A stretch of 39,676 nucleotides of DNA from Pyrinomonadaceae bacterium (GTDB taxonomy: Bacteria; Acidobacteriota; Blastocatellia; Pyrinomonadales; Pyrinomonadaceae). Positions 1-9,326 of this stretch are shown here, piece by piece. The notes below the pieces were generated by a model that saw nothing but the letters and a program-made list of their open reading frames with translations, made no database searches and was not told the origin of the DNA. A program made the position numbers and the translations under genes. The DNA is taken from NCBI GenBank assembly GCA_013003295.1, contig JABDJV010000394.1, positions 1 to 39,676 on the forward strand, given 5' to 3'. The number at the start of each line of letters is the position of its first letter. Positions within the stretch are counted from its first letter, which is position 1.

Positions 1-38
1 CAACATGCAGAAACACGCACGCAGTAAGTGTGCCGACT
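1..38. repeat. Direct repeat copy 1, REP-like (core gcacgc-agtaa-gtgtgc)
   Basis: 36/38 identical to 107-144; the core can form a short hairpin with one G-T wobble. Confidence 0.75.
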
Positions 39-106
39 GTAGTCTAAGTGCATCGGGCTGCAAGAGTATCGTTAAATCCCTAGCACAGCGTCAACGTTTC
101 AGATAC

Positions 107-144
107 CAACTTGCAGAAACTCGCACGCAGTAAGTGTGCCGACT
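107..144. repeat. Direct repeat copy 2, REP-like
   Basis: 36/38 identical to 1-38. Confidence 0.75.
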
Positions 145-249
145 CTTCAACAGAAGCGCAATGGTCTTATATGACAAAAGTGCACACTCTTTGCAGCACC
201 GGTTTTGGCCTGTACAACCAACGCACTCTTTTGAGACGATAATCAGGCT

Positions 250-1032
250 ATGGCGAGAAAAAAAGTAGGACTGGCATTGTCGGGCGGTGCCGCAAGGGGT
301 TTCGCACATCTTGGCGTTCTCAAAGTGCTCAAAGAAAACAATATCCCAATCGATTTTATCGCCGGGACATCGGCGGGGTCATTTGCGGGCGGAGCCTTCG
401 CCGCGGGAATGTCGATCAATGAAATAGTCAAGATCGGAGAAAAGATCAGCTGGTTTAAGATCAGCGGGTTGTCGTTTTCCGCAAAGGGGTTGATCTCAAA
501 TGCGCCGATCGCACACCTTATTAAGGAGAGGTTTCCACATAATAGATTTGAGGATCTGATGATCCCGTTCGCGGCGGTTGCTACTGATCTTGAAACCGGA
601 AAAGAAAAGGTGTTCAAGGAAGCAGGCGATTTGGGTTTCGCTATTTGTGCAAGCTGCGCGATCCCCGGGATATTTGCTCCGCTCCAGGATACGGATGGCC
701 GGCTTTATATCGACGGAGGCGTTGTTTCACCGGTTCCGACGGAAGCTGTGCGCGGGATGGGGGCGGACATTGTCATTGCAGTGGATGTCATTTCCTCGGG
801 CGCAACTTACTGGGGAAAACCCTCAACGCTGGTAGGGATAATTTTTCAATCGGGCATGATGCTACTCAGAACGGCCTCGCAGCACCAGCATTTTCAAGCA
901 GATGTCGTCGTTATACCTGAGATAGCGCATTTGCGGCCCGATGAGATCCGGAAAATGAATGAATTCGTCGAATTGGGCGAAAAGGCCGCAGCGGATCAAA
1001 TCGATCAGATAAAACGAATTATCGAATCCTAG
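250..1032 (+). CDS. Patatin-like phospholipase (RssA-like)
   Basis: ALSGGAARGFAHLGVLKVL oxyanion motif, GTSAG nucleophile motif, DGG motif. Confidence 0.93.
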   Translation: MARKKVGLALSGGAARGFAHLGVLKVLKENNIPIDFIAGTSAGSFAGGAFAAGMSINEIVKIGEKISWFKISGLSFSAKGLISNAPIAHLIKERFPHNRFEDLMIPFAAVATDLETGKEKVFKEAGDLGFAICASCAIPGIFAPLQDTDGRLYIDGGVVSPVPTEAVRGMGADIVIAVDVISSGATYWGKPSTLVGIIFQSGMMLLRTASQHQHFQADVVVIPEIAHLRPDEIRKMNEFVELGEKAAADQIDQIKRIIES

Positions 1033-1035
1033 ATC

Positions 1036-2478
1036 CTAAGAATCCGATTCAACCGAATTAGTCATTAGACTCACGAGAATTGTTATTACAAAACTTCCTA
1101 GAAATGCGGGAATCAGCTCATAAATATTCCAGATATTCTCTTTGAAAAAGGGAACCAGTTTCCATAGAAAGATCAGAACACCGCCGGTTATGATCCCGGC
1201 AATAACACCTGCTCGGGTGCTGCCTTTCCAGAATAGTGTCAGCAGCGAGGTAGAGCCGATCGTTGCGCCCAATCCTCCCCACGCGAAAAGCACCAGCCAG
1301 AAGACCAGATCGCTTGCAAAAAGCCCAAAAAACAAGGCGAGCAAAACCAGAACCGCAACGACGCAGCGGCTGATGAACACTAAAGTCCGACTGTCAATTT
1401 CACTATCCTTGAGGATGAGTTTCTGATAGAAATCTCTGACGATCGCCGAGGCCGCGACGAGTAATTGTGAATCGGCTGAAGACATGATCGCAGAAAAAAT
1501 CGCGGCTATTATAAATCCGAATAGCAGCGGATTTAGCAATTGACTCGCCAGAAAAGGAAAGGCCTGTTCGGCATCTCCGGAGGGCAGTGTGGAAACTTCC
1601 GGGAAATAAGCACGGGCAGCAAAGCCTATCGAGATCGCTCCAAGAGCCAAGACCACGTTCCAAAAGGTTCCCATTATTGCGGCCGATCGAAGATCTTCCG
1701 GTTTGTCGATCGACATATAGCGGACCAATATATGCGGGTTTCCCGGAGCCCCGAGTCCGATCCCAAGATAACCGATCATCACTCCCCAGGAGACCGCCTC
1801 AAGATCAAAAAACATTTTGTCAGCCTGAACTACGGTCTCGACGATCGGCGTCCAACCTCCGAAATTAATTACCGCAACGATCGGCAGAACGACCAATGCC
1901 AGCAGCATAAAAAAGGCTTGAACAATATCGGTTTTACTCACTGCCATGAATCCGCCGAGGGTTGTGTAAATCAAAATTATTGCCGCCGTCAGAAAAACTC
2001 CGGTCGTTTGTTCGATCCCAAAGCTTCCAAAGAAGGCCTTTCCACCGGCAACAAACTGCGCCGAGACATACGCAACCATAAATACAGCTATAACTAAAAC
2101 AAGGAGCCCCCGAAGCAGGCCGGATCGGTCGCCCAACTGAGAAACGTAGAAATCCGGGATGGTGATGTCGTCATTCTCCTCTGTTAATTTCCGAAGTTTT
2201 GGAGCATAAAAAAAGAAAAGCAGGCATTCAACGACGATGTATCCGAGTGCCGCCCAAATCGCTGCGATCCCTTTTGCATAAGCGATCCCAACGAATCCCA
2301 AAAGCAGCCAGGCGCTTCTGCCCGATGCCACAGCCGAGATTGCAACGACATATTTATTGAGCGATCTATTTGCGAGGAAATATGCCCCAACTCCGGTGGA
2401 AGACGAGCGGGCGGATATCATCCCGATAGCTATCAAAGCGACCAGATAAATGACAAAACCGATGATCGAGAGATTCAT
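1036..2478 (-). CDS. putP: Sodium:solute symporter, PutP (sodium/proline) type
   Basis: Multi-TM SSS-family sequence; SGRSAWLLLGFVG, GAPGNPHILVRYMS and SSADSQLLVAAS motifs. Confidence 0.88.
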   Translation of the reverse strand: MNLSIIGFVIYLVALIAIGMISARSSSTGVGAYFLANRSLNKYVVAISAVASGRSAWLLLGFVGIAYAKGIAAIWAALGYIVVECLLFFFYAPKLRKLTEENDDITIPDFYVSQLGDRSGLLRGLLVLVIAVFMVAYVSAQFVAGGKAFFGSFGIEQTTGVFLTAAIILIYTTLGGFMAVSKTDIVQAFFMLLALVVLPIVAVINFGGWTPIVETVVQADKMFFDLEAVSWGVMIGYLGIGLGAPGNPHILVRYMSIDKPEDLRSAAIMGTFWNVVLALGAISIGFAARAYFPEVSTLPSGDAEQAFPFLASQLLNPLLFGFIIAAIFSAIMSSADSQLLVAASAIVRDFYQKLILKDSEIDSRTLVFISRCVVAVLVLLALFFGLFASDLVFWLVLFAWGGLGATIGSTSLLTLFWKGSTRAGVIAGIITGGVLIFLWKLVPFFKENIWNIYELIPAFLGSFVITILVSLMTNSVESDS

Positions 2479-2535
2479 AATGTCTATTTACAGGTCAAAT
2501 ATATCAAAAATAGTCAAAAGCGGCGCATTACGATA

Positions 2536-2569
2536 TAAAAAGGCCCCAAACGTTGTTTCGCCCGGGGCC
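2536..2569 (-). terminator. Rho-independent terminator downstream of the 2594-3205 gene
   Basis: GGCCCC/GGGGCC stem followed by TTTTT on the minus strand. Confidence 0.75.
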
Positions 2570-2593
2570 AAAAATGTTCTGGTTTTTGTGAGT

Positions 2594-3205
2594 TTATCTG
2601 GGTTTGATCTCGATCTTCAGTTTGAAATCGCCCTCGGTCAAGCCTTCCGCTCCGGCGACTCCGATCAGGATACTGTAAGGGCTTCCTACCGAAATATACT
2701 CTACCTTTCTTGTACCGTCGTCTTTATTTGTAACCCGCCTTGTTTTGCTGACGTTTGCATAGATCGGATAACTCGCTTCGCAAGAAATTGACGAAGTGAC
2801 ATTTGGTGGAACCTGCTGCCGCCGCATTCCCTGTCTTAAAGCATAAAGATTGATCGCTTTTCCTTCTTTTGGCGTTACGATAATCTTCATTGCCGAAGCT
2901 GCCGGAAGGGTAATTCGATAAAAAACGTGGTTTCCGTTAAACATTTCAAAACGGGTTCCGGGAAAACACGCGACCGAGCTTCTTTCCGCCCAGCGAAGTG
3001 AAGAGAGCCTTGCGCCGTCTTTAATGTTTCCGGTAACTTCACCTGCATTGTATCCGGCAGGTAACTTCAGCGGCTTTACCTTAATCGGTTTCTGCTTTTC
3101 CGTAACTTTCTTTGTGCCTTTTGGACCAACCCCGGTCATCACCTGGGCGAACGCAAGGCTGCTCAACACGAATACCATCATCAACAAACTGATCACTGAT
3201 CTCAT
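2594..3205 (-). CDS. Secreted hypothetical protein
   Basis: N-terminal signal peptide (MRSVISLLMMVFVLSSLAFA), intact ORF with its own terminator. Confidence 0.75.
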   Translation of the reverse strand: MRSVISLLMMVFVLSSLAFAQVMTGVGPKGTKKVTEKQKPIKVKPLKLPAGYNAGEVTGNIKDGARLSSLRWAERSSVACFPGTRFEMFNGNHVFYRITLPAASAMKIIVTPKEGKAINLYALRQGMRRQQVPPNVTSSISCEASYPIYANVSKTRRVTNKDDGTRKVEYISVGSPYSILIGVAGAEGLTEGDFKLKIEIKPR

Positions 3206-3586
3206 ATAAATTCTCTCCTTAGCAAGATTTCTACTTATATTGTGGTTTATTTTTATACTATTTCAGCCCAACCCATTTCCTTTCTTTTAACTGACGGAAG
3301 TTTTCGATTTTTTTGCAGCAAAAAATAAGTTAATTGTGTGTTTGCAACTATTTAGAAAAAAGTGCATTATTACATCCGTTAATCCTTCTCTTACACCTGC
3401 GTAGGGTGTGCAAAGTCAAAGACGGTTTTTGGATGAATTAGAGCAGGTAAGTTTAAGTTAATACAGAAGTCGCTCCAGATAGAGCATCCGAAACACGACC
3501 CTTCGCGAGCCGTCCGTTTTTCTCCGAAGCCAAATCGATTCGACACTTCTTTTGAATTTCCCCTTGAGGGAAAAAGGTAAATTATT

Positions 3587-3910
3587 ATGTCAAGCAAACT
3601 TTATGTAGGAAATCTTTCCTTTAGTACAACTGATCAAGAATTAGAAGATGTTTTTGCAGAACACGGAACAGTTGAATCAACAAATATCATCACAGATCGC
3701 GATACCGGACGCTCACGCGGATTCGGCTTTGTCGAAATGTCCAGCGCTGAAGAAGCTCAAAGCTGTATCGCAGAATTGGACGGCAAAGAAGTAGATGGTC
3801 GCAATTTGAAAGTAAACGAAGCTAAGCCACGCGAAAATCGCGGCGGCGGAGGCGGCGGCGGACGCGGCGGATACGGCGGCGGTGGAAATCGCGGCGGTTC
3901 ACGCTGGTAA
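3587..3910 (+). CDS. RNA-binding protein, single RRM plus Gly-rich tail
   Basis: RNP2 KLYVGNL, RNP1 RSRGFGFVEM, C-terminal RGGGGGGGRGGYGGGGNRGGSRW. Confidence 0.96.
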   Translation: MSSKLYVGNLSFSTTDQELEDVFAEHGTVESTNIITDRDTGRSRGFGFVEMSSAEEAQSCIAELDGKEVDGRNLKVNEAKPRENRGGGGGGGRGGYGGGGNRGGSRW

Positions 3911-3944
3911 GCATCTTGGGCATTTACTAGTGTCTGAAAAAAGA

Positions 3945-3973
3945 GCCCCTGGCATTTGCCGGGGGCTTTTTTT
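3945..3973 (+). terminator. Rho-independent terminator of the RRM gene
   Basis: gcccctggcatttgccgggggc hairpin followed by ttttttt. Confidence 0.9.
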
Positions 3974-3995
3974 GTTGAGTTGTTGTTTTTAGTCC

Positions 3996-4080
3996 TTTCG
4001 CCGAAGGTGACATATTTAACAGCCAAAGGTACGGCGTTTCACCGCAACCCTAGGCTATTCTCGTTGTCGCTTTCAGCGAC
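3996..4080. repeat. Palindromic intergenic element family A, copy 1
   Basis: cgccgaaggtgacat...agccaaaggta..cggcg..ccgcaaccctaggct plus gtcgctttcagcgac hairpin; similar to 4847-4904. Confidence 0.65.
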
Positions 4081-4122
4081 ATGAAAAGACGACGGCTTTG
4101 CCTGATTGGGGCAGCCGGGATT

Positions 4123-4728
4123 CTAAACGGGCTTCTTATCCTTTAAATGCCTCGTCGTCTCTTCAGTGACGGAAGAAAATTCTTGTCGGGCTGATGGGGG
4201 CATTAAGAGCTCATTGGTTGTCGAGGCAACACGATCGGGATCTTTCGTTCCGGGTGCATCCAGGAGATCTTCAGCTTTCGAATCCTCGCTGGGAAGCGAA
4301 AAATGCACACCGTTTACGAGCAGCGCCACGCCGACGCACAAGGTCACTAACCCGAAGGCCGCCGCAATAAACATCTCTTCTTCTACAAAAATTCCTGCCA
4401 AAAGAAATCCGATCGCAATTCCGACCCCGACAAAAGACACAATACTGCCATTTCGAATCCGCCGCATTTTTCTTTCTTCCGGCGTTTCAAGAAATTTCTC
4501 CACTTCCGGCAGGATCTTTTTGGCAAACTTGCTTAGGTCGCTGGAGGATTCGGTCCTTTGAATTTTGGCTGCGAGCGCGCGTCCGATCTCCTCGCGCGCT
4601 GACACCGCCGAGGCCGTAAATTTTTCAGGACCTTCCAACGCCGTAGTGACGGAACCCAGATCGGTGCCGCAAGACCTGCAATATTGATTTGAGTTATTGT
4701 CCTTTAAGCCGCAACTCGGGCAAAACAT
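4123..4728 (-). CDS. Zinc-ribbon membrane protein
   Basis: N-terminal CPSCG..CRSCG zinc ribbon, two hydrophobic segments. Confidence 0.8.
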   Translation of the reverse strand: MFCPSCGLKDNNSNQYCRSCGTDLGSVTTALEGPEKFTASAVSAREEIGRALAAKIQRTESSSDLSKFAKKILPEVEKFLETPEERKMRRIRNGSIVSFVGVGIAIGFLLAGIFVEEEMFIAAAFGLVTLCVGVALLVNGVHFSLPSEDSKAEDLLDAPGTKDPDRVASTTNELLMPPSARQEFSSVTEETTRHLKDKKPV

Positions 4729-4846
4729 AGTGTCTCTCCAGTTTTTCTTGGTTAACTTCTAAAATAAATACGCTATTTGATAAATATAGTTCGCAACGAC
4801 TCCGCTTTTCAATCCATAACGATTTTCACTGACAAATAATATTCCT

Positions 4847-4904
4847 GTCGCCGAAGGTGACAGATATTATAGCCCAGGGTAAGGCGATTAGCCGCGACCC
4901 TGGG
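4847..4904. repeat. Palindromic intergenic element family A, copy 2
   Basis: gtcgccgaaggtgac hairpin then agcccagggt..ccgcgaccctggg. Confidence 0.7.
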
Positions 4905-5163
4905 ATGGTTCGGAGTCCAAACCGACGCTGAAAGTGTCGAACCATTTAGTTGGGGTATGAGGTCAGAATGATTCGGAGTTATGTTCGACTCCTTCAGAGT
5001 CGGATCTATGTTTTTAACCTGTCCCTCATCTCAATCGCTTTACCCTTGGCTTGTATCGATTTTCTATATCGCTTTCAGCAAAGGGAGTTTGTCGATTGAC
5101 GCTACGGCACATGTTTAAATTGACCCTTGCGATTTGTGGGTATGAGGGAGCATACCTGGGCGG

Positions 5164-5721
5164 CTATATTTTTGTGACTATGTCGCCGGTTCGAATTGTA
5201 CCCTCCTGAATCACCTTTGCGTTGATCCCTCGCAAGTGGAGTTTCTTGCCTATTTCGGAATTTACAAATTTCATCGCTTCTAAACCAAAACGCTCGACAA
5301 ACTTTTTGCAGCCCGTGTGCGGTATCGGGGTAACTTCAATGACCGCTGATCCGATCTCAAGTCGCGCTCCGGGTGGAAGATTTTCATCGCTTAGATCCAG
5401 ATCGATGTAAAGTTGGTCGCCCGCGAGCTGCCATCTTGCCTTTTCTTGCGCGACCAAAGCGGTTGCGCGCGAATTCATGATATTCAGCTGCATTTCAGGG
5501 TGTCCGAATCCGTCGTTTGTACGGGAACTGCCGCGGGTTTTCCAGTTATCTCCAACGAGCCCGGCATCTTTATCCAGCTGTCCTTCCTTGAGGACCTCGC
5601 GTTCATTAATTTCGGGACGTCTAACTATCAATTCGAGCAAACCGTTGTTTTTCGGAGCTTGCTTGATCAGGTCCAATCCCGCTTCAAGTTCTTCATTTGT
5701 TAGGTGCCTGATATCAGTCAT
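5164..5721 (-). CDS. MOSC domain-containing protein
   Basis: GDNW, MQLNIMNSRATALVA, PHTGCKKFVERFGLEAMKFVNS signature, typical MOSC. Confidence 0.88.
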   Translation of the reverse strand: MTDIRHLTNEELEAGLDLIKQAPKNNGLLELIVRRPEINEREVLKEGQLDKDAGLVGDNWKTRGSSRTNDGFGHPEMQLNIMNSRATALVAQEKARWQLAGDQLYIDLDLSDENLPPGARLEIGSAVIEVTPIPHTGCKKFVERFGLEAMKFVNSEIGKKLHLRGINAKVIQEGTIRTGDIVTKI

Positions 5722-5741
5722 AAACTCTTACTATCCGAAAG

Positions 5742-6707
5742 CTAATGTCGCGTATATCGCTTCCATGGGTGTTTTCCGTGGAAAAAGTTTGTGAAGCTTT
5801 GAAAAGGAGTTATAAACGTACGCAGGAGTCGAACGCTCCTCCGGCTCCTTCTTTTTTCGAGCCATCCTTTAAGGATATATTTGTCGATGACGTCTTCCCC
5901 GATCAAAACCAGAGTGCCAGCCGTCGGAGTAATAACTAAATCGACCCATCCCATACGGTTTGGTCCCACCCTGTCGTAAAGGCCGACGTTCCCGATCGAG
6001 GCTTCACTGATGGGACCAAGCTCAAACTGAGTGCTCCAAGCTGCGGACCAGGCCATCGCCTTCGCGCGGCTTTTCCAATATTCCTTCGACCGGCCGAATT
6101 CTTGCCGTCGTGATCTTTCGCTGTTGTTAATAAAAATCCTACCGGTTACTGCTCCCTGCATTGGGTGGGCAACATAATTTGTGAAGACACTGTCGCCATC
6201 CCGCCATTTTCCGAGGTTTTTGACCGATCTTCCCCAGTCACGGAAAAATGGTCCTTTGATCTCTCTTCGAGTCTTTTTTTGGAGCATTCGCAGGCTCTGC
6301 TGAACTCCGAGGAAGTATAAGGATTCGACGATAGCAGTTTTCCAATGAAACTTATCGCCTGCGTTCGTCTGAGGTTTGAGCGACTTTCCGGAAAAACTCT
6401 TCGATTTAACTTCCTCCAGAATGTCGATCTTTTTTGGTTTGAGCGGTGAGAATTTCGCCGCGGGGACGGATTCCGGCTTGAGTTCTGCCAGCTTTTTGTT
6501 CAAATTTGTTCCCGGACTCTTTTCTTCAGCTATGTTTTCAGCGCTCGAAAATACTGGCGAAGGATCCTCTTCTACGGAAGCGGCTGGCGTCCGATCGTTT
6601 GCCTCCAAAGTCTCGTTTTTGGCAGGATTCGGGTCCGGTTGAGATTCCTGTGAAAAGACACAAGTAAGACTTAAGAGGACAGTCATGATGAGCAATACTA
6701 ACTTCAT
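5742..6707 (-). CDS. Secreted/membrane hypothetical protein
   Basis: Signal peptide, low-complexity linker, C-terminal conserved-looking region (SLYFLGVQQSLRMLQ..GPFFRDW..VAHPMQGA). Confidence 0.7.
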   Translation of the reverse strand: MKLVLLIMTVLLSLTCVFSQESQPDPNPAKNETLEANDRTPAASVEEDPSPVFSSAENIAEEKSPGTNLNKKLAELKPESVPAAKFSPLKPKKIDILEEVKSKSFSGKSLKPQTNAGDKFHWKTAIVESLYFLGVQQSLRMLQKKTRREIKGPFFRDWGRSVKNLGKWRDGDSVFTNYVAHPMQGAVTGRIFINNSERSRRQEFGRSKEYWKSRAKAMAWSAAWSTQFELGPISEASIGNVGLYDRVGPNRMGWVDLVITPTAGTLVLIGEDVIDKYILKGWLEKRRSRRSVRLLRTFITPFQSFTNFFHGKHPWKRYTRH

Positions 6708-6820
6708 ATACTTTTGTAGGAATTAACTCTTCAACGTCAAAGTACTCGATATTATCTCTTTGAGATATGAAAGCAAACTCGCCATGGACAGGACCAAGCA
6801 CGAGTCAGGCTATGAGTATA

Positions 6821-7993
6821 TCAACGGGTTCTCGCCGGCACGAGCCGGAAGATCCGGTCATCCCGATCACTTGGTTTGCCTCGTCCGTCGCGGTTTGAGG
6901 TCGAAAAATATATGTAACCTTCCGGGCTGACCGCGACCTCGCGAATGCGCCCAAATTTTTTATTTAAAAGATATTCCTGGCCGATCACTTTTTGGTTTTG
7001 AATTACCAATCTAACGATCATTTTCCCTTTGAGAGTTCCAAAAAAGAAGTTGTTTTTATATTTCGGGAACGCATCGCCTCGGTAAAAGGATCCGCTAGCT
7101 GGCGCGACCGCTGGAGAATATTCTACCAACGGGGCCTGCATCCCTTTCTTTTTCATCTTATGGCTGATCTTGGCCCAACCGTAGTTTTTGCCACCCTCTA
7201 CGATATTTATTTCGTCGCCACCGGTACGTTTCTTAAATAGAGAAACCCCATCAATGAAACTTGGTCCGTGCTCGGTTTGAAACATTACACCGGATTCAGG
7301 ATGCCAGTCCATTCCTTGCGCATTACGGTGGCCGAAACTCCAAATCTCCGGGCGGGCATTTTTTCTGTCTACAAATGGATTGTCTTCCGGGACGCTTCCG
7401 TCATCATTCAATCGAAGCGTCTTCCCATTTATCGAACTAAGTTTTTGCGCGCGCTTTTGTTTAGTTGCGTCACCGGTAGTGATGTAGAGCTTACCGTCCT
7501 TGGGACCGAATCCCAGACGGGTTCCCGCATGAAATTTTGCCGCCGGTATTCGTTCGATGATGGTTTTCCGGTCCGCTAGTGTGTTGTTCGTTTCCCGGTA
7601 CCGGCTGACGCGAACAAATTTGTCACCCGCGTTTTCATAAACGTATGCGAAGTATAAAAGTTGGTTCTCGGTAAAATTTGGATGAAGAACGATTCCCATC
7701 AGCCCGGTTTCGCTTGAGAGTTTAACGTCCGGCAGGGTAAAAAGAGGCTTTTCGCGCAATGTTCCGCGCTCGATCACCCGAATTCTCCCAGGTCTTTCGG
7801 TGAAGAATATTCTTCCGTCCGGGGCAAAAGCAATTGACCAGGGAACTTCCAGGTTTTCCGCGACCGTTTCAACCAAGAATTCAGAGCGGTCGGCCGGACG
7901 AGGAATATCAGAATCATCCAGCGTAATTTGTTGCGGGCAAACAGCATTTGGGATCAAAGATACTACCACAAAAATCAAGATCTTTAGTTTCAT
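6821..7993 (-). CDS. PQQ-dependent sugar dehydrogenase (glucose/sorbosone dehydrogenase family)
   Basis: ENLEVPWSIAFAPDGRIFFTERPGRIRV, GHRNAQGMDWHPESG, EHGP, GGDEINIVEGGKNYGW. Confidence 0.94.
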   Translation of the reverse strand: MKLKILIFVVVSLIPNAVCPQQITLDDSDIPRPADRSEFLVETVAENLEVPWSIAFAPDGRIFFTERPGRIRVIERGTLREKPLFTLPDVKLSSETGLMGIVLHPNFTENQLLYFAYVYENAGDKFVRVSRYRETNNTLADRKTIIERIPAAKFHAGTRLGFGPKDGKLYITTGDATKQKRAQKLSSINGKTLRLNDDGSVPEDNPFVDRKNARPEIWSFGHRNAQGMDWHPESGVMFQTEHGPSFIDGVSLFKKRTGGDEINIVEGGKNYGWAKISHKMKKKGMQAPLVEYSPAVAPASGSFYRGDAFPKYKNNFFFGTLKGKMIVRLVIQNQKVIGQEYLLNKKFGRIREVAVSPEGYIYFSTSNRDGRGKPSDRDDRIFRLVPARTR

Positions 7994-8032
7994 ATTAAGT
8001 GTTGAATTCCAAAACCCCGCAATTTTATCGTG

Positions 8033-9265
8033 CTAAAGAAGACTCTCGTAAACCTTGCCTAAGAATTCATCGATCTTAGAATTCTCGATCCAGCGCGCGA
8101 CGATAACCAGGTCATTCTTACGGTCGATGTAAACGATATTGGTGCCGTTGCCCAAAAAGGCGATCGTACCCTCCGGAGCTTTTGGATAAAGTTTCCGATC
8201 AGTGTTGAGGAAAAAGTTCATAAAGCCGTAGGTCGGACGTGCTCCTGTGGGTGTCTCGGCCAGTTTAAGAAATGCTTCTGAGAGGATTTGCCGGCGTTTC
8301 CATTTACCGTTTCTTTCGATGAGCAAGCCAAAGCGTGCCATATCACGGGCATTGATAAACATCCCGCCGCCCCAATGTCCGCCGCCGCTGACGGATTGAA
8401 TTATCTTTCCGTCCATCAAAACATAGGAGTTCTCATAGCCGTGCCAACGCCAGGTCTGTGAGGCACCGATCTCATCCATGATATTGTTTTTTAAGATCTG
8501 CGGGAGCGGCTTTCTCCACATATTCAGCGCAGCCAGGGCGAGCAGATTTACACGAACATCGTTATATTCGAAAGCGGCACCGGGCGCATTTCGTTTTCTC
8601 GTTAGCCAGGTTTTGCGATCGCGGGCGGGCCTGTCTGCCCAGTCAGGCTTGCCCCAGAGAGTACCCTCCCAGTCGCTGGTTTGGCGCAGAAGCGAATCCC
8701 AATCTATTCTTTTATTGTGTGCGGATTCGAATAGTGCAAGAAATTTAGATTTACCCAGTTTGTTTGGATCATCCGCCCTTTGAAGCGGATCATATCGAGA
8801 TACGGGGGCCATCTCTTTGTAGACGGGTGCTTTTAAATCTTTGATGATCTGTTGGTCATAGGCCAATCCAACCGTCGCAGTAAGAAAACTCTTGGTGACC
8901 GAATGGGTCATATCTACCCTAAACGGTTCACCCCATTCCGCGACGATATAACCATTCCTGATAATGATTCCGGTCATCGCGCCGCGGACCTTAAACGGGC
9001 CGGTCGCTTCGCCAAAAGGTTCTCTTCCAAAGGTCATCGCTTGACCGAGCTCCTGGTCTCTTGGAGCCGTTGCCTCATTCGATTTTGCGAATTCGATCGC
9101 GGCATTGAGCTTTGCCGCGTCAATCCGCACTTGTCCTGGACGTTTTGTATTCCAGTTATCAGCAGCTGGAAAATAATCCCTCTGTGCGTAAACTGCAGAA
9201 GAATAGACGACTGCAACTAAGATGCTTGCTGACAGAAGCCGAATGCGATGGGTTGATTTCTTCAT
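8033..9265 (-). CDS. Serine hydrolase, beta-lactamase-related
   Basis: Signal peptide; SVTK (SxxK), YNDVRVNLLA (YxN-like), GGHWGGGMFI. Confidence 0.88.
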   Translation of the reverse strand: MKKSTHRIRLLSASILVAVVYSSAVYAQRDYFPAADNWNTKRPGQVRIDAAKLNAAIEFAKSNEATAPRDQELGQAMTFGREPFGEATGPFKVRGAMTGIIIRNGYIVAEWGEPFRVDMTHSVTKSFLTATVGLAYDQQIIKDLKAPVYKEMAPVSRYDPLQRADDPNKLGKSKFLALFESAHNKRIDWDSLLRQTSDWEGTLWGKPDWADRPARDRKTWLTRKRNAPGAAFEYNDVRVNLLALAALNMWRKPLPQILKNNIMDEIGASQTWRWHGYENSYVLMDGKIIQSVSGGGHWGGGMFINARDMARFGLLIERNGKWKRRQILSEAFLKLAETPTGARPTYGFMNFFLNTDRKLYPKAPEGTIAFLGNGTNIVYIDRKNDLVIVARWIENSKIDEFLGKVYESLL

Positions 9266-9303
9266 AAAAATGGCTGAAAACAGATGGGTTTTCAGCCATT
9301 TTA
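9266..9303 (-). terminator. Rho-independent terminator downstream of the HDOD gene, possibly bidirectional
   Basis: aatggctgaaaac-agatg-ggttttcagccatt stem with A/T flanks. Confidence 0.8.
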
Positions 9304-9326
9304 CAATGAGTTAAATTAAAATAAAA

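Noticed and set aside
1540-2097. 185-aa ORF antisense to putP
   Set aside because: Shadow ORF with low-complexity polar composition, fully overlapping a well-supported symporter gene.
3757-4026. Proline-rich minus-strand ORF
   Set aside because: Antisense of the Gly-rich RRM tail plus its terminator; compositional artefact.
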